This document shows, one piece after another, positions 49,517 to 57,775 of a stretch of DNA of 57,775 nucleotides (its first letter is position 1; each line of letters begins with the position of its first letter). The notes beneath the pieces were generated by a model, which was not told where the DNA came from, made no database searches, and saw nothing but the letters and a program-made list of their open reading frames with translations. A program made the position numbers and the translations under genes. This DNA comes from an uncultured Verrucomicrobia subdivision 3 bacterium. GTDB lineage: Bacteria > Verrucomicrobiota > Verrucomicrobiia > Limisphaerales > UBA11358. The stretch spans positions 1-57,775 of the forward strand of contig CAIKKJ010000099.1 of the NCBI GenBank assembly GCA_903827955.1, read 5' to 3'.

Positions 49517-51412
49517 ATGGGACAAATGAGACACATAAGACTTCTTTCGACCACATTCGTCCTTTTGGTCACATTCGTCCCTTGGCTGCAAGCCGAAACG
49601 CGCTTGCAAAATTTCATTTCCGCACGCGACGGCAAATTGTTCGACGGCACTAACGAGTTCCGCTTCCTCTCGCTGAACATCCCTAACCTGTTGGTCGTGG
49701 AGGACAACGTGCCGTTCGCCGAAGAAAATCCGTGGCGGCTGCCGGACAAATTCGAAATCAACGACGCGCTGGAAACCTTGCAATCATTAGGCGGAACCGT
49801 CACGCGCAGCTACGTCATCACCGTCGTGAAGACGAACGATCTGCCCGGCACACCGCGCCACGTTCTCGCACCGGGGAAATTTAACGAGGATGCCTTCCGC
49901 ACGCTCGATGAAATTCTGGCCGCTGCGAACCGCACTGGCTTCCGTGTGGTGATTCCGTTCGTGGACAACTGGGCGTGGCAGGGCGGACGCGCGGAATACG
50001 CGGCGTGGCGCGGCAAAACCAAGGACGATTTCTGGACCGATCCGCAGCTCATCGCCGATTTCAAAGAGACCATCCGTTTTATTTTGACGCGCACCAACAC
50101 CGTCACCGGCGTGCGTTATGCCGATGACAAATCTGTTCTCTGCTGGGAAACCGGAAATGAAATCGCCTCGCCGCCCGCATGGACACAGGAGATCGCGCAC
50201 TACATCAAATCCCTCGATACGAACCATCTCGAGATGGATGGCTTCAACACCGCCGTGTTGCGCCGCGAATCGCTGGAGATTTCCGACGTGGACATCGTCA
50301 CCACGCATCATTATCCCGGAAATAAAAAATCGTTTGCCGAACTCATACGCGCCAACGCGGAAATGGCGAAAGGCAAAAAACCCTACATCGTCGGCGAATT
50401 TGGTTTTGTGACCACAGACAAAATGGCCGGGGCCATTCATGCGATTGTGGACACGAGTTGTTCCGGCGGAATGTTGTGGAGCCTCCGCTTCCGCAATCGC
50501 GATGGCGGCTTTTACTGGCACAGCGAACCCGGTCTCGGCGGCAATCTCTACAAGGCATTTCACTGGCCGAGTTCCGTGATGGGCGGTGATTACGATGAAA
50601 TTAATTTGCTCGCGATGGTTCGGTCCAACGCGTTTGCGATTCGGGGAATTCCCGCGCCGCCAATCGCCGTTCCCGCGCCGCCCAAACTGTTGCCGATTGC
50701 CGATGCGTCGGCGATTTCGTGGCAGGGTTCCGTTGGCGCGAGCAGCTATCAAGTGGAGCGCGGTGCAGAAATGACGCGCAATTTGAGCCTACCAAGTTTT
50801 GACGGCGGAGCGCACGCAATTGGCGGCAACTGGCAAATTGTTTCGTCCAATGTTGATGAGGCTTTCACGCAGTATCGTCCCCAGTTCGCGGATGAAAATG
50901 TTCCGGCTGGCCGCTGGTATTACCGCGTCCGCGCCAGAAATGAATCGGGAATTTCCGAGCCATCCAACGTCGTCGGCCCAGTGGTTGTGGAAAGTGCGAC
51001 GCTTGTGGATGAACTCGCGGATTTTGCCAAAACCATTTCGCAAACCGGCGGCTGGAAACTCGCCACGCACGACAGCCGCGCCGCGAAGGAAGACGCGCAT
51101 CGTATTGCCGGCACGGCGGGCGAGGTTTTAGTTTACCAGTTGCCAAACGAAGTGCAGAGTTTCCGCGTGTTTGCCATTTTTCCAAAGGACGTGAGCGATG
51201 TGAAATTTTCCGTTTCCGACGATGGTAAAGAATTTCATAGCGTGACCGCGCAGAAGGAAATTTATTTCCACGGCGCGGGCGAATATGGCTACTGGAAGCC
51301 GGTGCTGTTCCATGCGGAAAAAAATATCGACGGAAAACTTTTGAAACTGGAACTCACCGGCGAAACCCAAATTGGCCGCGTGGAGATTTCGCATCCGGCG
51401 TTGTCCAAATGA
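49517..51412 (+). CDS. Secreted GH5 beta-mannanase
   Basis: ATG 49517 gives 631 residues with a signal peptide (about 1-26, ending WLQAE). The GH5 barrel (about 28-370) has the subfamily 7-type motifs LSLNIPNLLV, TRSYVITVV, SVLCWETGNEIASP with the acid/base Glu (about residue 217) and KPYIVGEFGFV with the nucleophile Glu (about residue 297). A fibronectin-type domain (about 390-495: ISWQGSVGASSYQVERGAEM, RWYYRVRARNESG) and a C-terminal beta-sandwich (about 500-631) follow. These enzymes cut beta-1,4-mannan or glucomannan into short oligosaccharides. The gene starts one base after the symporter stop and overlaps the epimerase start by 4 nt (51409-51412), forming one operon. Confidence 0.9.
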   Translation: MGQMRHIRLLSTTFVLLVTFVPWLQAETRLQNFISARDGKLFDGTNEFRFLSLNIPNLLVVEDNVPFAEENPWRLPDKFEINDALETLQSLGGTVTRSYVITVVKTNDLPGTPRHVLAPGKFNEDAFRTLDEILAAANRTGFRVVIPFVDNWAWQGGRAEYAAWRGKTKDDFWTDPQLIADFKETIRFILTRTNTVTGVRYADDKSVLCWETGNEIASPPAWTQEIAHYIKSLDTNHLEMDGFNTAVLRRESLEISDVDIVTTHHYPGNKKSFAELIRANAEMAKGKKPYIVGEFGFVTTDKMAGAIHAIVDTSCSGGMLWSLRFRNRDGGFYWHSEPGLGGNLYKAFHWPSSVMGGDYDEINLLAMVRSNAFAIRGIPAPPIAVPAPPKLLPIADASAISWQGSVGASSYQVERGAEMTRNLSLPSFDGGAHAIGGNWQIVSSNVDEAFTQYRPQFADENVPAGRWYYRVRARNESGISEPSNVVGPVVVESATLVDELADFAKTISQTGGWKLATHDSRAAKEDAHRIAGTAGEVLVYQLPNEVQSFRVFAIFPKDVSDVKFSVSDDGKEFHSVTAQKEIYFHGAGEYGYWKPVLFHAEKNIDGKLLKLELTGETQIGRVEISHPALSK

Positions 51413-52617
51413 TTCCCACCGCCGAACTTAATTTTTTTTCCGCCGAAGTCAGTGAACATCTCTTCGGGCACTATCTCCCGTTCTGGTGCGGCCCCGCGCT
51501 TGATGAAAAAAACGGTGGCTGGATGGCGTGGCTGTCAAATGATCTAATACCCGACCGTTCGCAGCCGAAGGGGCTGATTGTAAACGCGCGGATTTTATGG
51601 GCGTTTTCTGCCGTGCATCGTGTGAAGCCGGATCCGCTGTTCAAGCAGATGGCTGAACGCGCGTTTGATTTTGTGATGAACAAATTCTGGGACGCCCAAC
51701 ACGGCGGCGCGTTCTGGCGGCTGGATGACACGGGCAAGGTCATTGACGACTCGAAGAAAACCTACGGCCAGGCGTTTTACATTTATGCGCTGACGGAATT
51801 TCATCTGGCGTTTGGAAATCAAGCCGCGCTGACTCGCGCGCAGGAGTTGTTTGAACTTATCGAGCGCCACGCGCACGACAAAACTTTTGGCGGTTATATC
51901 GAGGTTTGCAAGCGCAACTGGTCGGAGGCCGGCAGCGAGGCGCGGTTGAGCGAGAAAGACATGAACGAAAAAAAGTCCATGAACAATCAGCTTCATGTGC
52001 TGGAAGCCTACACGAATCTTTTTCGCGTCTGGAAAAATCCGCGCGTGGCGGAGCGGCTGCGCGAGTTGGTCGAAATTTTTCTAACGCGCATCCTCGACGC
52101 GCGCACCAAACATCTGCACCATTTTTTCAACGAGCAGTGGGAGGTGCGCTCGGACACCTACACGTTCGGCCACGACATTGAGGCGAGCTGGCTGCTCTGC
52201 GAAGCGGCGGAGGAATTGGGCGATAAAAAATTATTTGAGCGCGTCCGCGCCGTCGCGGTGGAGATTGCGAAGGTGATTTTCAACGAGGGCTTCGCGGCGG
52301 ACGGCGGACTGTGCTACGAAGGTGCCGATGGAAAAATCATTGATACGGGCCGCGAATGCTGGCCGCAGGCAGAAGCGCTGGTCGGGTTTTTGAACGCGTT
52401 TGAAATTTCCAGCGACAAAATGTTTTTTGCCGCCGCCGAGCAAACTTGGAATTACATCAACCAACATCTCGTGGATCGCGTTCACGGCGAATGGTTCTGG
52501 CGCATCAATCCCGACGGCCAGCCCGATAAAAATTTGCCGAAGGTCAGCGAATGGAAAGGTCCGTATCACGCGACGCGTGCGTGCCTGGAAACGTTGAAAC
52601 GTCTGCGCGGTCTCTAG
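51409..52617 (+). CDS. Cellobiose 2-epimerase (AGE family)
   Basis: The 402-residue cytosolic protein belongs to the N-acylglucosamine 2-epimerase/cellobiose 2-epimerase family with an (alpha/alpha)6 barrel. Family motifs visible are LPFWCGPALDEKNGGWMAWL, KTYGQAFYIYALTEFHLA, KKSMNNQLHVLEAYTNLF, FGHDIEASWLLCEAAE with the conserved catalytic His, and ECWPQAEALVGFLNAF. It converts beta-1,4-mannobiose to 4-O-beta-mannosyl-glucose (and cellobiose similarly). The product is the substrate of the GH130 phosphorylase encoded at 42140-43324. The start overlaps the mannanase stop by 4 nt. Confidence 0.92.
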   Translation: MIPTAELNFFSAEVSEHLFGHYLPFWCGPALDEKNGGWMAWLSNDLIPDRSQPKGLIVNARILWAFSAVHRVKPDPLFKQMAERAFDFVMNKFWDAQHGGAFWRLDDTGKVIDDSKKTYGQAFYIYALTEFHLAFGNQAALTRAQELFELIERHAHDKTFGGYIEVCKRNWSEAGSEARLSEKDMNEKKSMNNQLHVLEAYTNLFRVWKNPRVAERLRELVEIFLTRILDARTKHLHHFFNEQWEVRSDTYTFGHDIEASWLLCEAAEELGDKKLFERVRAVAVEIAKVIFNEGFAADGGLCYEGADGKIIDTGRECWPQAEALVGFLNAFEISSDKMFFAAAEQTWNYINQHLVDRVHGEWFWRINPDGQPDKNLPKVSEWKGPYHATRACLETLKRLRGL

Positions 52618-52644
52618 CGTCCAATCAAAAGCCTGAATCGGTGC

Positions 52645-55170
52645 ATGAACTTGAGGTCATTCATTTTTGCCAGCGGATTGATGGCCGGTTTGTTCGCGAA
52701 CCGGCCAGGGCTGGCGGCTGATTTGACCGCGGCGGACTTCCCCATAAAAATTCAGCCGGTGCTGGAGGAATTTTGTTACGACTGCCACGGTGGCGGCGAG
52801 AAGCGCGGCGGTGTGACGCTGGACAGTTTTAATTCCACGACCAATTTTTCCGCCAGCCGCGATGTGTGGTGGCGCGTGCTGAAAAATCTGCGCGCCGGCC
52901 TGATGCCGCCGGTGAAAAAATTCCAGCCGACGAAGGAGCAGAAGGAATTGATCCAGCATTGGATCAAAGACGTCGTCTTCGAGGTGAATCCGCTCAATCC
53001 CGATCCGGGTCGCGTGACGCTGCGCCGGCTCAATCGCGTGGAATATCAGAACACGATCCGCGATCTGCTCGGCGTTGAGTTTGAGGCCGTGAAAGAATTT
53101 CCGCCGGATGACACCGGCCACGGCTTCGATAACATCGGTGACGTGCTGACGATGTCGCCGATGTTGCTGGAGAAATACATGGTCGCGGCGGAGAAAATTA
53201 TTTCGCAAGCCGTGCCGGTCACGGGCGGCGTGGCGCCGGAACAGGTTGTTCACGGCTGGGAATTTCGCGACGGCACCGACCGGGAAAATCCCGCGTCGCT
53301 GTCATATTACACGCACGCGGCGGTGACGAACATTGTTGATGCGCCGCACGCTGGGCAGTATGAGTTGAATGTGAATCTGCAGGTGAACGAAAAATATGTG
53401 GACGATGTTTTCGACCTCAACAAGTGCGAGTTTGTTTTCCGCGCCGACGGCCATGAGCTGTTGAAAAAGGAGTTCGCGTGGGAAGGCGGCAAGCCGTATC
53501 ACTTCAACTACGCACAGACGTGGACGGCGGGAAAGCATCAACTCGATTTTGAACTGCGTCCGCTCACGCCGGGACTCGCACAGGGGCGGACACTCTCAAT
53601 GCAAATCGTGGACGTGACGGTGCGCGGGCCGCTAGAGAAAGAACATTGGGTAAAGCCGGAGAATTACGCGCGCTTTTTTCCGAAAGATGTTCCCGCCGAT
53701 GTTGCGGCCTGCCGCGACTACGCGCGTGATCTGCTCGGCAATTTTGCACGTCGCGCCTTCCGGCGCCCGGTGGACAAGGAAACGACGGGTCGTTTGGTGA
53801 AGCTGGCGGAAAGTATTTTTAGCCAGCCGGGCAAAACTTTTGAAGCCGGCGTGGCGCAGGCGATGGTTGCGGTGCTGGCGTCGCCGCGATTTATTTTTCG
53901 CGAGGAGAACTTTGAGAATAAGGGCGCCGCGCAGCCTTATGCGTTGGTGGATGAATATGCACTGGCCTCGCGGCTCTCGTATTTTCTGTGGTCCTCCATG
54001 CCGGATGAAGATTTGTTCTCGCAGGCGGCGGCGGGAACTTTGCGTAAAAATCTTTCCGCGCAGGTCAAGCGGATGCTGGCGGACGAACGCGCCCACGCGC
54101 TGGAGAAAAATTTCGTTGGCCAATGGTTGCAGGCGCGTGACATTGACACTGTTCCCATCGAGGCGCGCAGCGTGATGGCGCGGGAGCAGAAATTTGATTC
54201 GCAGTTTGACAAAGCGCGGAAACGCTTCCGCGAGCTGAACGACAAGGCGGATGACAAGCTCACGAAAGAAGAGAAGGAAGAACTGGCGAACATCCGCGCC
54301 ACATTCCGCGCCCGACGGCAAGGGCAGCCGCGCGCCGAACTGACGGACGATCTGCGCCGCGCGATGCGGCAGGAGACGGAAAATGTTTTTGCCTACATCT
54401 TGCGCGAGAACCGCAACTTGCTGGAACTGCTCGACAGCGACTACACGTTTCTCAACGAGCGGCTCGCGCAGCATTACGGCATTCCCAATGTGACCGGCCA
54501 GAAAATGCGGCGCGTGACGTTGCCGGCGGAAAGTCCGCGCGGCGGCATTTTGACGGAGGGCACGGTGCTGGCGGTGACATCCAATCCCACGCGCACCTCG
54601 CCGGTCAAACGCGGGGTGTTCATTCTCGACAACATTCTCGGCACGCCGGCGCTGCCGCCGCCGCCGAACATTCCGCCGCTTGAAGACGCCAATACAAAGC
54701 TGACGAACCGCGCCCCAACGCTGCGCGAAACGCTGGCAAAACATCGCGAAAACGCATTGTGCGCCTCCTGCCACGACCAGATGGATCCCATCGGCCTCGC
54801 GCTGGAAAATTTCAACGCGCTCGGCATGTGGCGCGATCAGGAGTTCAACCAGCCGATTGACGTGTCCGGCAAACTCGTGACAGGCGAAAGTTTTGCGAAC
54901 GTGAGAGAATTAAAACAAATCCTGGTGAAAAATCACGCCGAGGATTTTTACCGGACGCTGACGCAGAAGCTTTTGACATACGCGCTTGGACGCGGTCTGG
55001 ACTATTATGACGTGGAAACCGTGGATCAGATTGTGGCGCAGATCGAGAAATCCGGCGGCAAACCGTCGGCGCTGATCGCGGGCATCGTGGAATCCGCGCC
55101 GTTTCAGAAAACACGCGTGGCGAGACAGGCCAGCAACGCCAGCGGTGTCAACGTGAAAGAAAAATTATGA
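52645..55170 (+). CDS. DUF1592 multidomain cytochrome-like protein
   Basis: The 841-residue protein has a signal peptide (about 1-24, ending GLAAD) and a PSCyt1-type haem-binding motif CYDCHGG (about residue 45). It then has the planctomycete domains in order: DUF1587 (VTLRRLNRVEYQNTIRDLLG), DUF1595/DUF1592 (FARRAFRRPVDKE, ALASRLSYFLWSSMPDEDLF), DUF1588 (NLLELLDSDYTFLNERLAQH, RGGILTEGTVLAVTSNPTRT) and DUF1585 (TYALGRGLDYYD). A second haem motif CASCHDQMDP is present near residue 710. Proteins of this type are paired with DUF1552 proteins and have been thought to take part in electron transfer or polysaccharide or sulfated-sugar use, without proof. It starts 27 nt after the epimerase and overlaps the DUF1552 start by 4 nt (55167-55170). 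Confidence 0.93.
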   Translation: MNLRSFIFASGLMAGLFANRPGLAADLTAADFPIKIQPVLEEFCYDCHGGGEKRGGVTLDSFNSTTNFSASRDVWWRVLKNLRAGLMPPVKKFQPTKEQKELIQHWIKDVVFEVNPLNPDPGRVTLRRLNRVEYQNTIRDLLGVEFEAVKEFPPDDTGHGFDNIGDVLTMSPMLLEKYMVAAEKIISQAVPVTGGVAPEQVVHGWEFRDGTDRENPASLSYYTHAAVTNIVDAPHAGQYELNVNLQVNEKYVDDVFDLNKCEFVFRADGHELLKKEFAWEGGKPYHFNYAQTWTAGKHQLDFELRPLTPGLAQGRTLSMQIVDVTVRGPLEKEHWVKPENYARFFPKDVPADVAACRDYARDLLGNFARRAFRRPVDKETTGRLVKLAESIFSQPGKTFEAGVAQAMVAVLASPRFIFREENFENKGAAQPYALVDEYALASRLSYFLWSSMPDEDLFSQAAAGTLRKNLSAQVKRMLADERAHALEKNFVGQWLQARDIDTVPIEARSVMAREQKFDSQFDKARKRFRELNDKADDKLTKEEKEELANIRATFRARRQGQPRAELTDDLRRAMRQETENVFAYILRENRNLLELLDSDYTFLNERLAQHYGIPNVTGQKMRRVTLPAESPRGGILTEGTVLAVTSNPTRTSPVKRGVFILDNILGTPALPPPPNIPPLEDANTKLTNRAPTLRETLAKHRENALCASCHDQMDPIGLALENFNALGMWRDQEFNQPIDVSGKLVTGESFANVRELKQILVKNHAEDFYRTLTQKLLTYALGRGLDYYDVETVDQIVAQIEKSGGKPSALIAGIVESAPFQKTRVARQASNASGVNVKEKL

Positions 55171-56564
55171 AAACCAACGCCGCCAAAAATCTCGCCGCCC
55201 AGCGTCGCGCCAGTTTCAGCCGCCGACATTTCTTGCGCGGCCTCGGCGCGTGTGTCGCGCTGCCCGCGTTCGAGTCGTTGTTGCCGACGAAATTGCTCGC
55301 CGCCACTGCGACCGAGGGCGGTCTCGGCACAACCGCCACGGGCGTGCCGTTGCGCACGGCGTTCGTTTATTTTCCGAACGGCGCGATTCCCGCCGCGTGG
55401 TGGCCGACACAGGAAGGAAATAATTTCGACTTGAGCCGCACGCTCAAGCCGCTCGCGTCCGCGCAGAAAGAAATTCAAGTCGTCGGCGGCCTCGACCACA
55501 TGAACGCCACGGCGGGCATGGACGGCGGCGGCGACCACGCCCGCGCCAACGGCACGTTTCTCACCGGCGTGCGCGTGAAAAAAAGCGCCACGGACATTCA
55601 CGCCGGGATTTCCATTGACCAGGCCATTGCGCGGCAGGTCGGCCATCTCACGCGGTTTCCGTCGCTCGAACTTACCTGCGACAACGGCCACAACGCCGGC
55701 AACTGCGACTCCGGCTATTCCTGCGCCTATCTCTACAACCTCGCGTGGAGTTCGCCCAACACGCCGATGACGCCGGAGGGAAATCCGCGCCAGGTTTTCG
55801 AGCGGCTCTTCGGTGCGGGCGCGCCCGGCGAACGCGTGGACAACGCCCGCCGCCGCCGTCAGGAACAGCGTTCCATCCTTGATTTCGTCATGCAGGACGC
55901 GCGTTCCATGCAGCAACGGCTCGGCGCGCGCGATTCGGAAAAATTGGATCAATACCTCACCGGCATCCGCGAACTCGAGACGCGCATCCAGAAGGCCGAA
56001 CATTTCGGCGACGTGAAAGACCCGATGGTGCCGACGCCCGCCGGGATTCCCGCCGAATACGGCCAGCACATTGCGCTCATGTATGACATCATGCTGCTCG
56101 CGTTTCAGACCGATTCCACACGCGTCGCCACGATGCTGCTCGCGCACGACGGCAGCAACCGTTCTTTCGCGGACATCGGCGTGCCGGAAGGTCATCACGA
56201 CCTCTCGCATCATCAGGAAAATCCCGACAAGATCGAAAAAATCACCGAGATAGATTTGTGGTATGTGCAGCAGTTCGGAAAATTTCTCGAAAAAATGTCC
56301 GCGACCAAAGACGTGGACGGCAATTCGCTCCTGCACAATTCCATGATCGTCTATGGCGGCGGCAATGCGGACGGCAACCGCCACACGCACTCGAACCTGC
56401 CGATCCTGCTGGCGGGCGCGGGCGGCGGCACGGTGACGCCGGGCCGTTTCGTGAAGCACGGCGGCAAACCCGCGACGAATTTATTTTTAAGCATGGCCGA
56501 CCGCATGGGCGTGAAAAATCTGGAACGGTTTGGGGATTCGACGGGAAGATTGGAAAATGTTTAA
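55167..56564 (+). CDS. DUF1552 protein with Tat-like signal
   Basis: The 465-residue protein has a twin-arginine-like signal (SRRHFLRGLGACVALPAF, residues about 18-35). It matches DUF1552: PLRTAFVYFPNGAIPAAWWP, GGLDHMNATAGMDGGGDHAR, GTFLTGVRVKKSA, SLELTCDNGHNAGNCDSGYS, LLAHDGSNRSFADIGVPEGHHDLSHH and VYGGGNADGNRHTHSNLPIL. These carry conserved His and Asp residues as in metal-dependent (alkaline phosphatase/sulfatase-fold) enzymes, but the reaction is unknown. Pairs with DUF1592 proteins are a hallmark of planctomycetes and verrucomicrobia. Its start overlaps the previous stop, so the two are translated together. Confidence 0.93.
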   Translation: MKTNAAKNLAAQRRASFSRRHFLRGLGACVALPAFESLLPTKLLAATATEGGLGTTATGVPLRTAFVYFPNGAIPAAWWPTQEGNNFDLSRTLKPLASAQKEIQVVGGLDHMNATAGMDGGGDHARANGTFLTGVRVKKSATDIHAGISIDQAIARQVGHLTRFPSLELTCDNGHNAGNCDSGYSCAYLYNLAWSSPNTPMTPEGNPRQVFERLFGAGAPGERVDNARRRRQEQRSILDFVMQDARSMQQRLGARDSEKLDQYLTGIRELETRIQKAEHFGDVKDPMVPTPAGIPAEYGQHIALMYDIMLLAFQTDSTRVATMLLAHDGSNRSFADIGVPEGHHDLSHHQENPDKIEKITEIDLWYVQQFGKFLEKMSATKDVDGNSLLHNSMIVYGGGNADGNRHTHSNLPILLAGAGGGTVTPGRFVKHGGKPATNLFLSMADRMGVKNLERFGDSTGRLENV

Positions 56565-56580
56565 CTGACTGTTAGGTTTT

Positions 56581-56868
56581 ATGAACAGGTGGGCATCCAT
56601 TTTACTGTCATTGGTTACTGTGCTGATTTGCTATCTCTGTTTTGCACATACGCATTTAGTCAGTCGCGGTATTTGTTTTCTCGTCGCCGCCTTTTGGTTG
56701 TTTATTTCTTGGTGGATGTTGTTTGACCGAATCAAACTTGGAAACGAGTGGTTTCAGTCACACACAGGCAAGGCAGGTTTCCCTGGCTCAGTTCGAGCCT
56801 GCATCGTTTCAGGTTTAGCCGCGTTGGGCTTTGCCTGCATTTTCATTCTTTGTGGATTTCGACTTTGA
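56581..56868 (+). CDS. Small membrane protein
   Basis: The 95-residue protein has three hydrophobic segments (about 6-23, 29-48 with GICFLVAAFWLFISWWMLF, and 70-93). It is not recognised as a named family. It starts 16 nt after the DUF1552 gene and its codon use looks somewhat less GC-rich than that of its neighbours. It could be part of the same transcript or an independent small gene. Nothing in its sequence gives a function. Confidence 0.6.
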   Translation: MNRWASILLSLVTVLICYLCFAHTHLVSRGICFLVAAFWLFISWWMLFDRIKLGNEWFQSHTGKAGFPGSVRACIVSGLAALGFACIFILCGFRL

Positions 56869-56906
56869 TTTTACTATGACCGGCAAAGTTTTCAGCGTAG
56901 CCGAGC

Positions 56907-57006
56907 AAAGCGGCAGACGGCTGCCGCAGTCCAAGACGCTTCGCGCGGCACGAGGCGCATGAAACAACGCGCCGCGTCTTGGAGTGCTCCAGCCCTCTGG
57001 AGCTTT
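56907..57006. repeat. Intergenic palindromic repeat cluster with covarying hairpins
   Basis: Two short hairpins, GCGGCAG - ACGG - CTGCCGC (56910-56927) and GCTCCAG - CCCT - CTGGAGC (56986-57003), flank a central inverted repeat CCAAGACGC (56931-56939)/GCGTCTTGG (56974-56982). The two outer hairpins differ in sequence but both keep perfect pairing, so the changes are compensatory. This is the form of a REP/BIME-like mobile repeat. The flanking gap 56869-57082 has no gene. Confidence 0.75.
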
Positions 57007-57082
57007 CCCGCGCTAATCCACATTTGCCAACGTCTAAATGAAACGCGACATCTTGAAAATAATGACGAAATATCAAATTCAC

Positions 57083-57775
57083 ATGAAACTAAAAAAAATA
57101 TTCCTCGCTGCCCTCCTACTGCCAGTAACGTTGCTCGCCGCCGATGCGCCGCAAACCATTCCACTCTGGCCGAACGGCGCGCCCGGTTTTGAAGCGCGCA
57201 AGGACATTCCCGAACAGGCCGCGAGCTATTGGGTAAAGAATATCAACAATCCGTCGCTCACCGTTTTTCTGCCGCCGAAGGAAAAAGCCAACGGCGCGGC
57301 GGTCGTCATCTGTCCCGGCGGCGGTTTCCGTGAACTCGTCTTCGGCGCAGAAGGCGCGGAGCCGGCGAAGTATTTTAATAATCTCGGCGTTACTGCTTTC
57401 GTTCTAAAATACCGTTTGTTCCGCGAAACGAATTCCCCCTACAACTCGGAGAATGCGCGTGAAGACGGCTTGCGCGCAATGCGCGTCGTCCGCAGCCGCG
57501 CAGGCGAATGGGGTGTGGATACGAATCGCATCGGTCTCGTCGGCTATTCGGCGGGCGGCGAAATAGTTTCGCTTGCGGCCTTCACCGAAAACGCCGGCGT
57601 CACGAACGCGCTTGATGCGATTGACCATGCGAGCGCGCGGCCGGATTTCATCGTGGAGATTTATCCCGGCCCACTGGGCGTTCCCGCCGTGCTGCCCGCG
57701 AATGTGCCGCCTGCCTTTCTGCTCTGCGCGGACGACGACCGTTTTCATTCCGTCGTGACGACCGATTTGCTGGAA
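57083..57775 (+). CDS. Secreted alpha/beta-hydrolase esterase (acetylxylan/feruloyl esterase-like), 3' end cut by the window
   Basis: The visible 231 residues begin with a signal peptide (MKLKKIFLAALLLPVTLLAA, ending ADA) from ATG 57083; in-frame ATGs at 57062 and 57038 are less likely because they push the signal inward. The body is an alpha/beta-hydrolase: the oxyanion-hole motif VVICPGGGFRELV (about residue 75), FVLKYRLF, EDGLRAMRVVRSRAGEWGVD, and the nucleophile motif GYSAGGE (GxSxG, about residue 156). The Asp comes in CADDDRFHS near the window edge; the His should follow beyond it. Such enzymes remove acetyl or feruloyl groups from xylan and other plant polysaccharides. This fits the hydrolases elsewhere in the window. 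Confidence 0.88.
   Translation, partial: MKLKKIFLAALLLPVTLLAADAPQTIPLWPNGAPGFEARKDIPEQAASYWVKNINNPSLTVFLPPKEKANGAAVVICPGGGFRELVFGAEGAEPAKYFNNLGVTAFVLKYRLFRETNSPYNSENAREDGLRAMRVVRSRAGEWGVDTNRIGLVGYSAGGEIVSLAAFTENAGVTNALDAIDHASARPDFIVEIYPGPLGVPAVLPANVPPAFLLCADDDRFHSVVTTDLLE

Noticed and set aside
53632-56459. Two long open frames on the minus strand (380 and 451 codons) under DUF1592 and DUF1552
   Set aside because: Both are antisense to well-recognised domain proteins and give Arg/His/Gln-rich sequence with no family resemblance.

Overview
The window reads as chromosomal DNA of a free-living, polysaccharide-degrading member of the Verrucomicrobiota, most like the Pedosphaera/Limisphaerales group. 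The reasons are the DUF1559-type prepilins with an H-X9-DG motif, the DUF1592/DUF1552 pair otherwise typical of planctomycetes and verrucomicrobia, many secreted hydrolases, long secreted proteins with a shared C-terminal motif, and short palindromic repeats scattered between and inside genes. This placement is inference from gene content. I saw no rRNA, tRNA, CRISPR array or complete insertion sequence.

Layout. 1-2.9 kb: remnant of an aldehyde dehydrogenase gene, a secreted GH39 glycosidase, and a decayed GH3 gene. 2.9-17.1 kb: an ECF sigma factor with a short anti-sigma protein, divergent from a tightly packed lipid operon (desaturase, FAD oxidoreductase, DUF1365, CFA synthase, DUF1475, DUF2062, DUF1295, second CFA-like methyltransferase, TPR protein, lipocalin) that runs into an AttEFGH-like ABC transporter set. 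The order resembles the sigma factor/anti-sigma-controlled unusual-fatty-acid clusters of proteobacteria. 17.1-17.5 kb: a dctA remnant. 17.5-30.0 kb: the most interesting region, all on the minus strand: a FecR-TPR-outer-membrane-barrel chimera, a PPC/Ig-like secreted protein, a sigma-54 response regulator, a CHASE2 hybrid histidine kinase, and four secreted proteins. Three promoters here match the sigma-54 consensus with exact GG-N10-GC spacing, and each has a TGTTCCG-N4-CGGAACA palindrome 84-124 bp upstream, about a whole number of helical turns away. I read this as a self-contained sigma-54 regulon whose own kinase/regulator pair controls an outer-membrane/secreted apparatus.

30.1-40 kb: GH3 glucosidase with an SGNH esterase, a small lipoprotein, two prepilin-like proteins around a secreted protein, and a clan GH-A arabinofuranosidase-like enzyme. 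40-57.8 kb: an RnfD/NqrB-like membrane protein fused to Sel1 repeats, then a mannan pathway (GH130 mannosylglucose phosphorylase, GH5 lipoprotein, sodium/sugar symporter, GH5 mannanase, cellobiose 2-epimerase), the DUF1592/DUF1552 pair, a small membrane protein, a palindromic repeat cluster, and the start of a secreted esterase.

Two cross-cutting patterns stand out. Three pseudogenes (aldehyde dehydrogenase, GH3, dctA) each keep both gene ends but have lost the middle. Perfect or near-perfect palindromes sit in frame inside two otherwise intact genes (CFA synthase and the FecR-TPR-barrel gene).
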